Part shown: positions 9,900 through 19,700 of the stretch, piece after piece
Numbering within the stretch: the first letter of the stretch is position 1
Layout: each line of letters opens with the position of its first letter
The notes under the pieces: model-generated
What the model was told of the DNA's origin: nothing
Database searches by the model: none
Seen by the model: only the letters and a program-made list of their open reading frames with translations
Assembly: GCA_003833135.1 (NCBI GenBank)
Contig: QZLH01000086.1
Coordinates: forward strand, 63,551 to 85,079
Origin: Oehlia diaphana
Lineage: Eukaryota > Glomeromycota > Glomeromycetes > Glomerales > Glomeraceae
Reading direction: 5' to 3'
DNA length: 21,529 bases
Translations under genes and position numbers: made by a program

Positions 9900-9912
9900 G
9901 ACTCTGGTTAGG
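9900..9912. repeat. Right copy of the 13-bp inverted repeat around the subtilase gene
   Basis: GACTCTGGTTAGG is the exact reverse complement of 8375-8387. It lies about 150 bases upstream of the protease start codon. Confidence 0.6.
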
Positions 9913-12415
9913 ATTTTTTATTATTATTTTGATTATTGATTTTTCGAATGAAGAAAATTGTAAAGCAAAACCGGTTTGTATTTATATACAAAAATTTCTC
10001 AAATTTGGAAAATAAATTTTTACTTATGCATTGTGTTAACAATTACATTTTTAGTGAAGATTTTCAAGTAATATTAAACTCGGCCGTAGATCCCTTGTTC
10101 GGTTTTAATGTACTGTAAGTTTGTTTCAAATTTTATACTTATTTACCAAAATTGTTATGTTGCACACAAAAGGCGGGACGTCCCTCGATTTTGCCGATCA
10201 TTTGCCGATCATTTATTGATGACGTTAGAAAAAAGAATGTCTTTTTTTTATATTAATGGAAATCTTTTCAGAAAAATTCTACAGATATTATTCCAAAATG
10301 TAATATTTATATATATATTTGCAAAATCGAAATATTATTGAAAATTTACTGATATAAATAGTGATATAACATTATTTATTAAAAATTTCATTTCATTAAT
10401 TTCTGTTAAATTTCGTAATTTTGTTAGAAATTTAACGGAATTAAATAAATTCAATGAATTTTGTGCACAATTTATATATTAATTTGTGGCATTAATTTAT
10501 TAAATTTTATGGTACAACCTATTAATTTCATATCTAATTCATTAAATTCTCCAATAATTAAAAACCTGTACTATGGAACGGATTACTGTATATGTCTGCA
10601 TAAAAATTCTCTATATTATATATACAATCTATAGTAAAAATAATACAAAGTTTCAAGTTTCGCCCACACGCATTCACTTTCGCTTATCCGTTTAATAAAT
10701 TGTTATATGAGACCGACAAGTATGTCCACTCTGTTTAGTTACACGGGTTCTCGTTTTTTATTATTTTACATTTTTACATTTTTACTAAAAATATTAAAGA
10801 AAAATGCTAGTAATAAACGAGTTATCAGCCATGTTTGCAATTAACGCATGTCCTAAATGTGTGACAGGTTACGCCGAATATGTTGTTTAAAGCATGTGGC
10901 GTATTTTTTAAAAAATCGCGTTTCAAATTTTTTAGCCAAACCTCGTTTGTCGTTCTAAGTAAAATTGCAGGTTACACCTCTACATATAATTTTAAGTTTT
11001 TGAACACAAATTCATTTTTTTTTTTTTTTTTTGAAAAGAAGAGATTTTTGTAAAAAACTGTCTGTGGCTCATTTGTCGATCATTCCAAAAAAGTATTTAT
11101 AATCGGCATAAAACTTGTCAGGCTGTCACACATTTTTGCAACATTGTATATTTAGCCAGTGATCTACATATATCTTTATATCAAAAAAGGAAAGGTCTAG
11201 ACCGGTCTATGGCAAACGAAGTGTCAGCTGTCAGGTGCGTCGATTGATTAGAATACCAAAAAATTAGAATTGAAAAAAAAGTTTATTGGTCATATCAGGA
11301 TGAGTGTTAAAAAATCCTGTAGTTAAATTTTTATTTAAAGATAAAATCATTAATCAATACATGCGGTGAAATTTAAGTCATGTGTTATCCAAACCCACAT
11401 AACGTCATAACTCGGCGAAATAAATTTTTTTACGGGTGACTCTTAGGGTTGTTAGCGCAAATTAGCGAATAAATTACTTACAAAGCAATACAAACTTAAA
11501 TTTTTGAATATTTTCGTCTTAGTGAAAAATATACCTTATCGTTATTGTAAAAGTGTGATAAATATATTAAAATGATATTTTTACAATATAAAAAAATATC
11601 ATAATGTCATGAGAATATTTGTGTTAAGATAATATAAATTATAATCCTTAATACTGATAACGCTTCTTATCTAAAAATATATATTTATTTATTTTTACAT
11701 TTTATTTAAATTGATTAATACCTTTAACGCTAATAAAAGTTTGAATTATCTTAGGGAAATTTTTGAATAAATAAATTCTTTTTGTGATGATTTTTGAAAT
11801 GGTGAAACTTACCATCATAATTTATTTCAAAAATTACATAAACTAATTAAACTATACTCTATAAGAAAATTCGATCTTATGTCAGAGTGAGTTCTTTAAA
11901 ATTTTTATAGATTGAAAACAGCAGAAATAAATCACCATTTCGGATCGATATAATCAAACTTTTTTTCATAATTATACTAAATAGTGCTTAAATAAAATTA
12001 GATGTTTATTTAGAATATACTGTATAAATTTTGTATTATATAATAAATATTTTACATAACGAGAAACTGTCGCCGGTTTTGAAATAGCGTGATCAGGTGA
12101 TTTGAAAACAAAAAGCCAGTGACTCTTTCTCGTAATTTTTAGTAAAATTATTTTTTCTAACGTACTGGCGTAAATATTTATATTTACAACGAATATTTTT
12201 ACACTTCAAAACTCGAGAAGAATTTTCAACATACAGAATACACTTGTTAGTCTATCCCAAATAACTTAGTTCCGTCTAAATTTTTTTTTTTCATCTCCTT
12301 AATGCTTTTAAATTATTAGGTAAAATTACAGTACAAAGTATTTTTTTTAACGTCCTTCCATTCAAAAAACGTTTCTAGTGAGAGTATGTTTTCAGAACAA
12401 CCCACAGAGGCCATT
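9913..12415. other. Long AT-rich spacer without a supported gene
   Basis: Frames at 9936-10118 and 10108-10341 are short, rich in Phe, Ile and Lys, and look like chance openings. A perfect GGGACGTCCC palindrome lies at 10175-10184, and TTTGCCGATCA is repeated head to tail at about 10190-10212. A poly-T run occupies about 11016-11032. A short dyad (ACGAGAAA / TTTCTCGT) lies at about 12059-12134. None of these defines a feature I can name. Confidence 0.5.
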
Positions 12416-12419
12416 AAGG

Positions 12420-12623
12420 CTATTTTGCGTCTTTAATACCCTTTAAAGTCCAACCCACTTTCAATTTTCGTACTTCCTTTAGCTGCAGGTTGTGATCGCC
12501 GAGGAAGTGAAATGTTGTACGAACGCAATATTGGGTGATATTACCTTTTAGTCTTTTACGATTAATCCGGCTACGCTTACCCCTTATGACAATCAATATT
12601 ACATCATGAAGCTTTACCGTCAA
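12420..12623 (-). pseudogene. Possible decayed fragment of a transposon-associated protein
   Basis: The minus strand has a 67-codon open frame with no ATG at its start (it opens with TTG). It ends in KLKVGWTLKGIKDAK. From memory, the motif 'LK-GWALK' occurs in proteins linked to repeated elements in several eukaryotes, but the match is short and the downstream part of such proteins is absent. The stretch is less AT-rich than the surrounding spacer. Treat it as a remnant at best. Confidence 0.2.
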
Positions 12624-12715
12624 ATGATGCTATACTTCATCGACCGCACGACCCAATATGAATTTTGTCATAGCCACATTTCTCACTCCTAAATCACTAA
12701 TTTCTGAAAAAAATA

Positions 12716-13404
12716 GTGAATAAATACTTTAAACGGCTTCACAGACTATTAAAAGACAAGCTGGTTGCATTACGTGATCGTATTCATCCAACGTCTGATA
12801 AAATAGAAAAACAAAAACTTTTATAAGATTTTCATTCAAGACTTACGTCATATATTTACAGTCAAATGTCCTCAACCTGCGGCTTATACTATGTCGAAAA
12901 AACGATGGAACACCATAGTTTTTTTCTTTCAACTTACGTTAGGGAACTTATTCCACGTGGTCACAAATTTTATAAATATTATTTACAAAATAATTTAAAC
13001 AAGAAGAAAGATATTCACAACAACCGTTTAGGTATTAATTACACTTGCACTATTAAAAGATACACGAATCATATAGATTATCACAAATCTAGAAATTATG
13101 AAAAGGAACCTATCGGAAAGCTACTTTTTTTAAATTCTACCGTTCCTTCACATTTGATAAAGAAACTAAGAACGTTGGAACCGTATTACTCGGGTTAATG
13201 TTTCACCGTAACACTAACAATGAATATCACGCCCGATGTACTCGTCAAATAGGCAAGGTCATTAAAACTATACGACATATTCCTCAGAAATTTGTGGCGC
13301 TTTATTACGCGCTCGTCAATTTACTTTTTTTTTACTATGTATTTATACCTCTAGTTTGCATTTTACACAAAGTTAGAACGGGTCTCATCCTTAATATAAA
13401 GTAA
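12716..13404 (+). pseudogene. Unidentified decayed reading frame
   Basis: An open stretch at about 12716-12823 (including KRLHRLLKDKLVALRDRIHP) is broken by TAA at 12824-12826. It resumes in the same frame, and from the ATG at 12866 it runs 110 codons to TAA at 13196-13198. A third frame starts with ATG at 13198, overlapping that stop, and gives 68 codons. The 110-residue part includes MEHHSFFLSTYVREL and SHLIKKLRTLEPYYSG. No family is recognised. Two stretches in one frame, interrupted by a stop, in less AT-rich DNA suggest a degraded gene or transposon frame. A short real gene at 12866-13198 is the alternative. Confidence 0.3.
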
Positions 13405-13541
13405 AATAAAAAAAAATAAAAACACAAAAAAAGTCAATAAAAAATTTTACTGAAATACAAAAACAAACAATTTACAATGCAAACCTACCGTTTATAATGA
13501 TCATAAACAATTTATATTAAATAAATACTAAATAAAAAATA

Positions 13542-13577
13542 TGATATTTCCTTTAGTAATTGAAGCACAAAATATTT
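13542..13577. repeat. Diverged direct repeat, copy A
   Basis: These 36 bases match 14194-14229 at 33 positions. The core is 'taattgaagcac'. Weaker similarity ('acaatttac-atg') lies upstream of both copies, so the duplicated unit was larger, perhaps 200 bases. Confidence 0.55.
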
Positions 13578-13929
13578 TTTAATAATATATATAAATTTGA
13601 CAAAGATAACAAAAGAAAAATAAAATAACTATTTTGATTAATTTATTACTATAAATTAAAAAATTATATAAAATTCTCAAATATATACTATAAAATTTAC
13701 GTAAAAACCAATTTCAACTATTTTTTAATGAGCGATATAAGGTTTGAAGAGCAATTTATTATAATATAATATAATTGATTAGATTTTATAGAATCGATGA
13801 TTAATAATGAAAAAAATTCTGTTAAGGAACATACATAATAAATAATAAATATATCTAATACTTAATTTAGTATCCTTTATATTTTTAGTGCACCGAAAAC
13901 AAAGTCATTGGGTTTTTCAACCAAGATGA

Positions 13930-13949
13930 CTGATCACGTGCGTGGTCAG
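13930..13949. repeat. Short hairpin containing CACGTG
   Basis: CTGATCACG and CGTGGTCAG are complementary at 8 of 9 positions, with a G-T pair at the ninth, around a 2-base centre. A second small dyad (CGTGA-AATA-TCACG) follows about 15 bases later. This GC-richer island is unlike its AT-rich surroundings and may be part of a small mobile element. Confidence 0.35.
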
Positions 13950-14193
13950 CAGTTGCTGATCATCGTGAAATATCACGCTTGAAATTTATTTTTATTGAAT
14001 CAGGTGATTTATCGATCAATTAAAAAAAAAAACTGAAAAAAACTGAAAAAAACAATGATATGAAAAACTAACAATTTACGATGAACCAACGCTTATTATC
14101 ATGGGTAATTTTATTAATTTGAATATTCAAAAATTCTTATTTATTTAATTAATTTTTTTGATGAGCTAACGAAGATAAATAAATAAATAAATT

Positions 14194-14229
14194 TGATGTT
14201 TCCTTTAATAATTGAAGCACGAAATATTT
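14194..14229. repeat. Diverged direct repeat, copy B
   Basis: Partner of 13542-13577, with 33 of 36 positions identical, in the same orientation and 652 bases downstream. Confidence 0.55.
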
Positions 14230-14287
14230 CTAATATTATATTTAAAATTTGATAACGATAAAATAGACTATTATTTTCATTTTAGGT

Positions 14288-14322
14288 AAATTTATAGAAG
14301 GTCCGGGGATACCTATAAATTT
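14288..14322. repeat. Hairpin with GC-rich loop
   Basis: AAATTTAT pairs with ATAAATTT. Inside it, AGGT pairs with ACCT around the loop CCGGGGAT, with a 3-base bulge on the left arm. A stable stem with such a loop is unusual in this AT-rich spacer. It could be a transposon end or a folded RNA segment. Confidence 0.35.
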
Positions 14323-14610
14323 CTATAATGTTTTTGTGTTACGTTTTTATAAAATTTTATTTAACCGTTAATGATTCATCGCAGTCATTAAATCATACAA
14401 ATAAATAATTATATTTTTTTAAACTCAATCAAGAGAGTTCAATTTAATCTAAAAAAGCTAATGGTAAAAGCTAATTGATGAATATCTAATCGTCGCTCGT
14501 TGCTTTAATGGCTTTTTTTTACATCGTCTTCCCAGCCGCATCCTAAACAGTGCGTTAAAAAACAAACCATGGTATAACTTATTAACTTTCCTATTCTTGG
14601 GATATATAGC

Positions 14611-14816
14611 AAATACCATATCACGTGTGTGGGCACATCATTGCGAACATCGCCCCTCTTCGGACAATCAATAATAAATAAGTGTATTCACGATAATATT
14701 GATATTCTGTAATAAATACCATATCACGTGTGTGGGCACATCATTGCGAACATCGCCCCTCTTCGGACAATCAATAATAAATAAGTGTATTCACGATAAT
14801 ATTGATATTCTGTAAT
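14611..14816. repeat. Exact 103-bp tandem duplication
   Basis: 14611-14713 and 14714-14816 are identical base for base. The unit starts AAATACCATATCACGTGTGT and ends in GATATTCTGTAAT. It includes CACGTG and a GC-richer core (about unit positions 10-60). It has no reading frame of note. Perfect identity means a very recent duplication or an assembly artefact. Confidence 0.95.
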
Positions 14817-16505
14817 AAAATTCCTTATAATCTCGAGAAAATTCCAGGAATTCGCCAGGCATAACTATAGTTTTGGGAATCATTTGTAAAGCCACAAGTA
14901 GGGTTGGAATCTCAAGATTTTTCGTAGATCTTTGGGAGCATTTAAATTGCTTTTAGAGCCAAATGGGTCTGTATGTAAAAATTGTTGAGAATCTAATTCT
15001 TAATCAATTTTACTTTTGATTTCATATATAAAGCCATTTAAAATTTAAATACTTTGTGTTATGAAGTTAATAAAAGCCAAAGAGTTTGACGAAAATTTTT
15101 TAATTTAGTTTTTTTCATTATACAGGACATTTTTGGAAGGTATGCAGGACGATTGATAGAAGACATTTAGATTTTGTACTATTCAAATTTTCTAATTGTA
15201 AATTTCCCGATTTGAATTTATTAGTCACACAGAATAGATCAGCTTTGTAATACCAAGCGGAAAATTATAATTAATATTTTATGTGTCACTATTTCAGATT
15301 TTTTACATGTTTAGTAACAGGAAACTTATTGGTATGTTGAATTGATAATGCAAAAATAATACATTAAATTCACGGTGGGAAATTAATAATAACATAAAGA
15401 GACTATTTGTACGACATTAATTAAGCCAAAAATATAATATATTTTGTTTTGTTTTTCAGTGATGCATCATTGTGACATTTGTGACATTAAAAAAAATTTA
15501 GTTTCCAATTTTTCTAATTTTGAAAGTCACAAAAAAAAAAAAAGTGTTTTTTGTTTACTGAAATCTGCTTCCTAAAGTAATAAAACTTTATTTATTTGAA
15601 ATCTTATTTGAGAAAAGTATTAACCTTAAATACCCAATCAATTTATTTGTAATAATAAAGCGTTTAAAATTTTTTAAAAAAAACTTCACATTGTACTTCG
15701 GATATATCATACAGCCGGATATTATTTTTATTATATATGGTATAAGCGGATAATACTGATTAGTTACCTTTTTTTATTTAGGTATTTGAAATTTTGTGTC
15801 AAAATTTACTTTAGCTCTTTAGCTCATAGGTATCAGGATAACTTTTGTGTAAATTTAAATAGTTTCAAGATTGTACACAATGTTATCAACAAATAAATTC
15901 TTGTTTTGTTCGTCTTATCATCCTAGTTATACAAAAGGCAAATGGCTTCTATGATTATGTACAAACTAATTAATTAAATGAGCAAAGAGAAAAATCTTTA
16001 ACTAGTAAAATTTAATTCTACCATGTAACACTCTCCAATTAATCTTCTTATCAATTAAAATTGCACTTTATTTTCTGTAGTGTTTTAATTTTTGTTAGAA
16101 CATGTAATGCTTTAATAACTCTTGAATTAATATGATAAACATGATAACAGAATTACTCGCTAAATTTCGATTATCGCCATTTTCAAAATGATGTGTTCAA
16201 GGGAGGGATGTATTACAAAAAAAAATCCAATGTATTTTTTTGAATATTGTGAATCCTCGGAAATCCCCGGTGTTTATATGGAAAAAAGATTTGAAATTTA
16301 GTGTTTCAAGCATAAAACACAAAAAATTCCAATTTTGGATAAGTTTATTTATAAATAATGTTGTTGTTATAGTAGAATATTAAAAAATAGTAGTACAAAA
16401 GTAAAATAAATTCCAGATCTATTCGTTACACTCGATTGTGACATTGTTTATTTGAATTAAGTTTTGTATTTGACTATACATTATTCGGATATCTCGGTTA
16501 ATCCT
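14817..16505. other. Spacer upstream of channel copy 2, nothing recognised
   Basis: AT-rich DNA with no supported gene on either strand and only short frames. Patches such as 14870-14970 and 16250-16275 are less AT-rich and could be old repeat fragments, but I cannot name them. Confidence 0.5.
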
Positions 16506-16518
16506 TATAAATATAAAA
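16506..16518 (+). promoter_or_regulatory. Possible TATA region of channel copy 2
   Basis: TATAAATATAAAA lies about 200 bases before the ATG at 16714. If used, the leader would contain a 14-codon upstream frame at 16528-16572 (opening MDIIYLLWIL). There is no equivalent in copy 1, whose candidate TATA is closer to its start codon. Evidence is weak. Confidence 0.2.
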
Positions 16519-16713
16519 CAGCACAAAATGGATATAATATATTTGTTATGGATTCTCAGTTGTACCGAGTGAATGAGTAACGTGTTTCAGTATATGGAAT
16601 GTAAAAGGGATCGACATACGCAAATATTATAAATCTGGGACGTTGGTTTTTTTGCTGGAAAATTTTTATTTAATTCTTTTTCTCATATTTTGATACAAGA
16701 AAAAAAAGAAAAA

Positions 16714-19700
16714 ATGGACGAAAACGAAATCGAAACAGACAAATACATGTATGAAAATGAATACGTTGCCGATCTAGAAAATGGGAACCTTGCATATGGA
16801 GAAAACATTACTTATGTGGCAATTAGCCCAGATGGTTCGATAGTAGCAACGTTTAATCCATGTAAGTTATTATATTATGCTGAATATTCAACTTTTATAT
16901 TAGAAAAAATATAAAAGTAAATTCCTCTAAACTTAAATACTTAATTTTTCAGATGGCTCTTCCATATCAATTACAAAATTAACAACAAATGATAAGGCGA
17001 AAATACCATATGATATAAATAAATTCAAAAAGCCATCTAACATTCTTGGATGGTCTTTAGCAGTTTCGGACATAATTAATACCGAATATGACACTTGTTT
17101 GGTTGCAATTTCCTGTGTAACTGACAAAGACATAAATCCAAAAAAAATTGAGGAAGGCAGTTTTCGAAAATCATATAAATTATTTCAAATTTTTATCAAA
17201 AAGTTATTATCATTCTGGGATTCTCAACTCTTTTTAATCCTATTATTTATTTTATATTATGCTATCTCTACTTTTATTGTTACTTTTGTTCCTAAATTTA
17301 AAAGCTCCTATGATAAATCAAATCTTTTCTTTTACCTCTTTTTTATTATCATTCCCATTTGCATTCTTTTCTATTACGAATATGTTCGCACTCGTAAAAT
17401 TCTAGTAAACGATACTAAGCAATTTCGATTATCCTGTACTTCTGGTGAAGGGATAATAAAACTTTTTAAATTTTCGTTTAACAATGCTAATGATGATCAC
17501 GATAGTAACGACAATTCGATGTATCATCATGTTGGTGGGTATGGTGGGGTACTTACCTTTTTAAAGCATTCTAAAAATTCTTTTAAAAACTGTGCAACAC
17601 TAATTTGCATGAATTGTGTAAAAATACAAAAGATTAATATCAGATTAAACAGAAATATCTCTACATCAAAAGAAGGTACCTATCTATTACCAGAAAATTT
17701 ATTTAAAAAATTAGATAGCCTTGGAAATTCAAGACGAAATTGGCAATATCTTTTAAAATCTAGATTTCAGGAATATTTAATGGTTTACACAAGTAATTAT
17801 CAAAAAATAAATATTGAAATATATGATGTTAATAGTTTACAATTAGTAAATGTTTTTTATAAACATCGTGAAGAAGACCGTTTAATTCAAAATGATAACG
17901 ACCCTGGTGTTTTTGCTATATCAGCAGATTCAAGATTATTTGCTTATTCTTATAGAGATAATATAATTGCAATTTATTTAATGGAAAATGGACTTGAAGT
18001 TGTTTCAAAAAAATTTGATAATATCTATAAAATCATATTCTTAGAATTTATTGAAAATGATAAAAAATTATTCATTATTGAAGAGGACAAAGAAAATAAC
18101 GTGAAATTTCATATTTGGATTATATCAGGATGTTTAGATGATTATTTTTCTATTTCTAGAGAAGATATTGGTTTATCTGATAGTAATATTCCTACACCAT
18201 CAAAATATGATGAGCATTATAATAATTTAATAAAAGCAAATGGAAAAGTAGTTTTTCATAATAAAGAAAATGAAGATCAGTTTAAAGTTGTACACGAGAT
18301 AATTACAAAAAGGACAACCTTTGGAGAAGACGACACTGTAACTGATGAGCATGAATATAAATCATATGATCTAGAACCATGGAATAATAGTACAAAAAAT
18401 GTTCGAGGTAGATTTCTTAATAACGACAAAAGATTTTTTCTTATAATTGGTCAAAATAGTATTCAATTATGGAAATCTAAATCCATAAAATTTGCAGATG
18501 CTAATAATTTTGAAAGTTTTGAAAATTCGAAACTTGTTTATATTTTAATAAGTGATAAAATTAAACCAGAAACCAAAACTAAATTTCTAATCGAAAATGA
18601 TATGAATACTGTTATAGTTCATGCATGCAAATCGCTTGTTTATCTCTATAATCATAAACATGTAAGAAGTATCGAAAAACATCAAAAGTTTGTTAACGGA
18701 GTCATGAATATTATCAAAGACTTTATTAAAAGATATCCTGATAATTGGAAACTTATGGAAGTTCAGCATCCTTTAATGGCATATCTAATTTATTCACGTT
18801 CATTTTCTTTAATCAAATATATTCTGTTTGGTTTGAATGGTCAAGTTACTGAAAAGTTGCATAAACCTCAAAATAATTATGCTTCTTATCCATATTATAA
18901 TGAATCGGAATTATGTGATGACTTGGAATTAAAAGATATATGTTTAAATTTGAAATTAGCTAACGATTTGACATTAGCTTTAAAATGTTGTCAAGGTTAA
19001 TATTAAGTTATTTATCATTTTTTAATATTAACATAATTTGATAACCAATTTTTATTAATAGGTCAAGATGCTGTTATGTTGGCGTATTTATTAGAATATT
19101 ATTCTGAAAATTCTCTGACTCATATTGGTTGGATGATTAATGTTACAAAAATACTTCCAGAGTTATCAAAATTGTCTAATCATGATTATTATGGTATAAT
19201 AATATATTTATTATTAAATTATTATATATATTTTTTTCATTAAAAAAATATATTTATTTTTATTTATACAGGTAATTATATGGATTTAATAATCTATAAA
19301 CCTTGTTTTGGAGAGATGAAATACAATTTTCCAATTAAAAAATTCCGAGCATTATCAGTTTGTCAAGATACATTAGAAGTATATGTACCTCTTACTAATC
19401 TTTTATCAACAAATTCTTCGGATCTTTTTATATATAATAAAATGAGGTATACATCGTACAATCTAACTAATCTAACTCTAATTTTAGATCTTTTACTGAT
19501 ATTATTTCTTATTATAGAGATGATATATCGCCTGATACTTATTATATGGTTCCACTTCCAAATTTTACAACACATAATACAAAAAAAAAAGGAAAATTTA
19601 GAAAAGGGATTAAACATTTTTTGAGCAAAACATTATTACCACCCGGCTATAAGGACTTAGGGGACGATAATTTTAGTCCATTTTTTCAAATTAAAAAAAA

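Larger units (their letters stand above)
13405..14610. other. Repeat-bearing spacer without a gene
   Basis: No reading frame is supported. The stretch holds a diverged direct repeat pair (13542-13577 and 14194-14229, with weaker similarity around both) and two hairpin-forming sites (13930-13949 and 14288-14322). Low-complexity A and AAAT runs fill the rest. Confidence 0.55.

Noticed and set aside
10175..10184. Perfect palindrome GGGACGTCCC
   Set aside because: A single 10-base palindrome with no gene beside it is not enough to claim a regulatory site.
9936..10341. Two short plus-strand frames upstream of the protease
   Set aside because: They are low-complexity peptides rich in Phe, Ile and Lys, with no domain, no splice context and no composition shift.
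12059..12134. Short dyad ACGAGAAA / TTTCTCGT
   Set aside because: An 8-base inverted match 70 bases apart is expected by chance in a window this size.
13198..13404. 68-residue plus-strand frame with a hydrophobic stretch, as an independent gene
   Set aside because: No recognisable motif. The hydrophobic part comes from a T-rich run. It is kept only as part of the possible decayed region.
16528..16572. Upstream open frame of 14 codons before channel copy 2
   Set aside because: The transcription start is unknown and copy 1 has no counterpart. It is noted only in the promoter entry.
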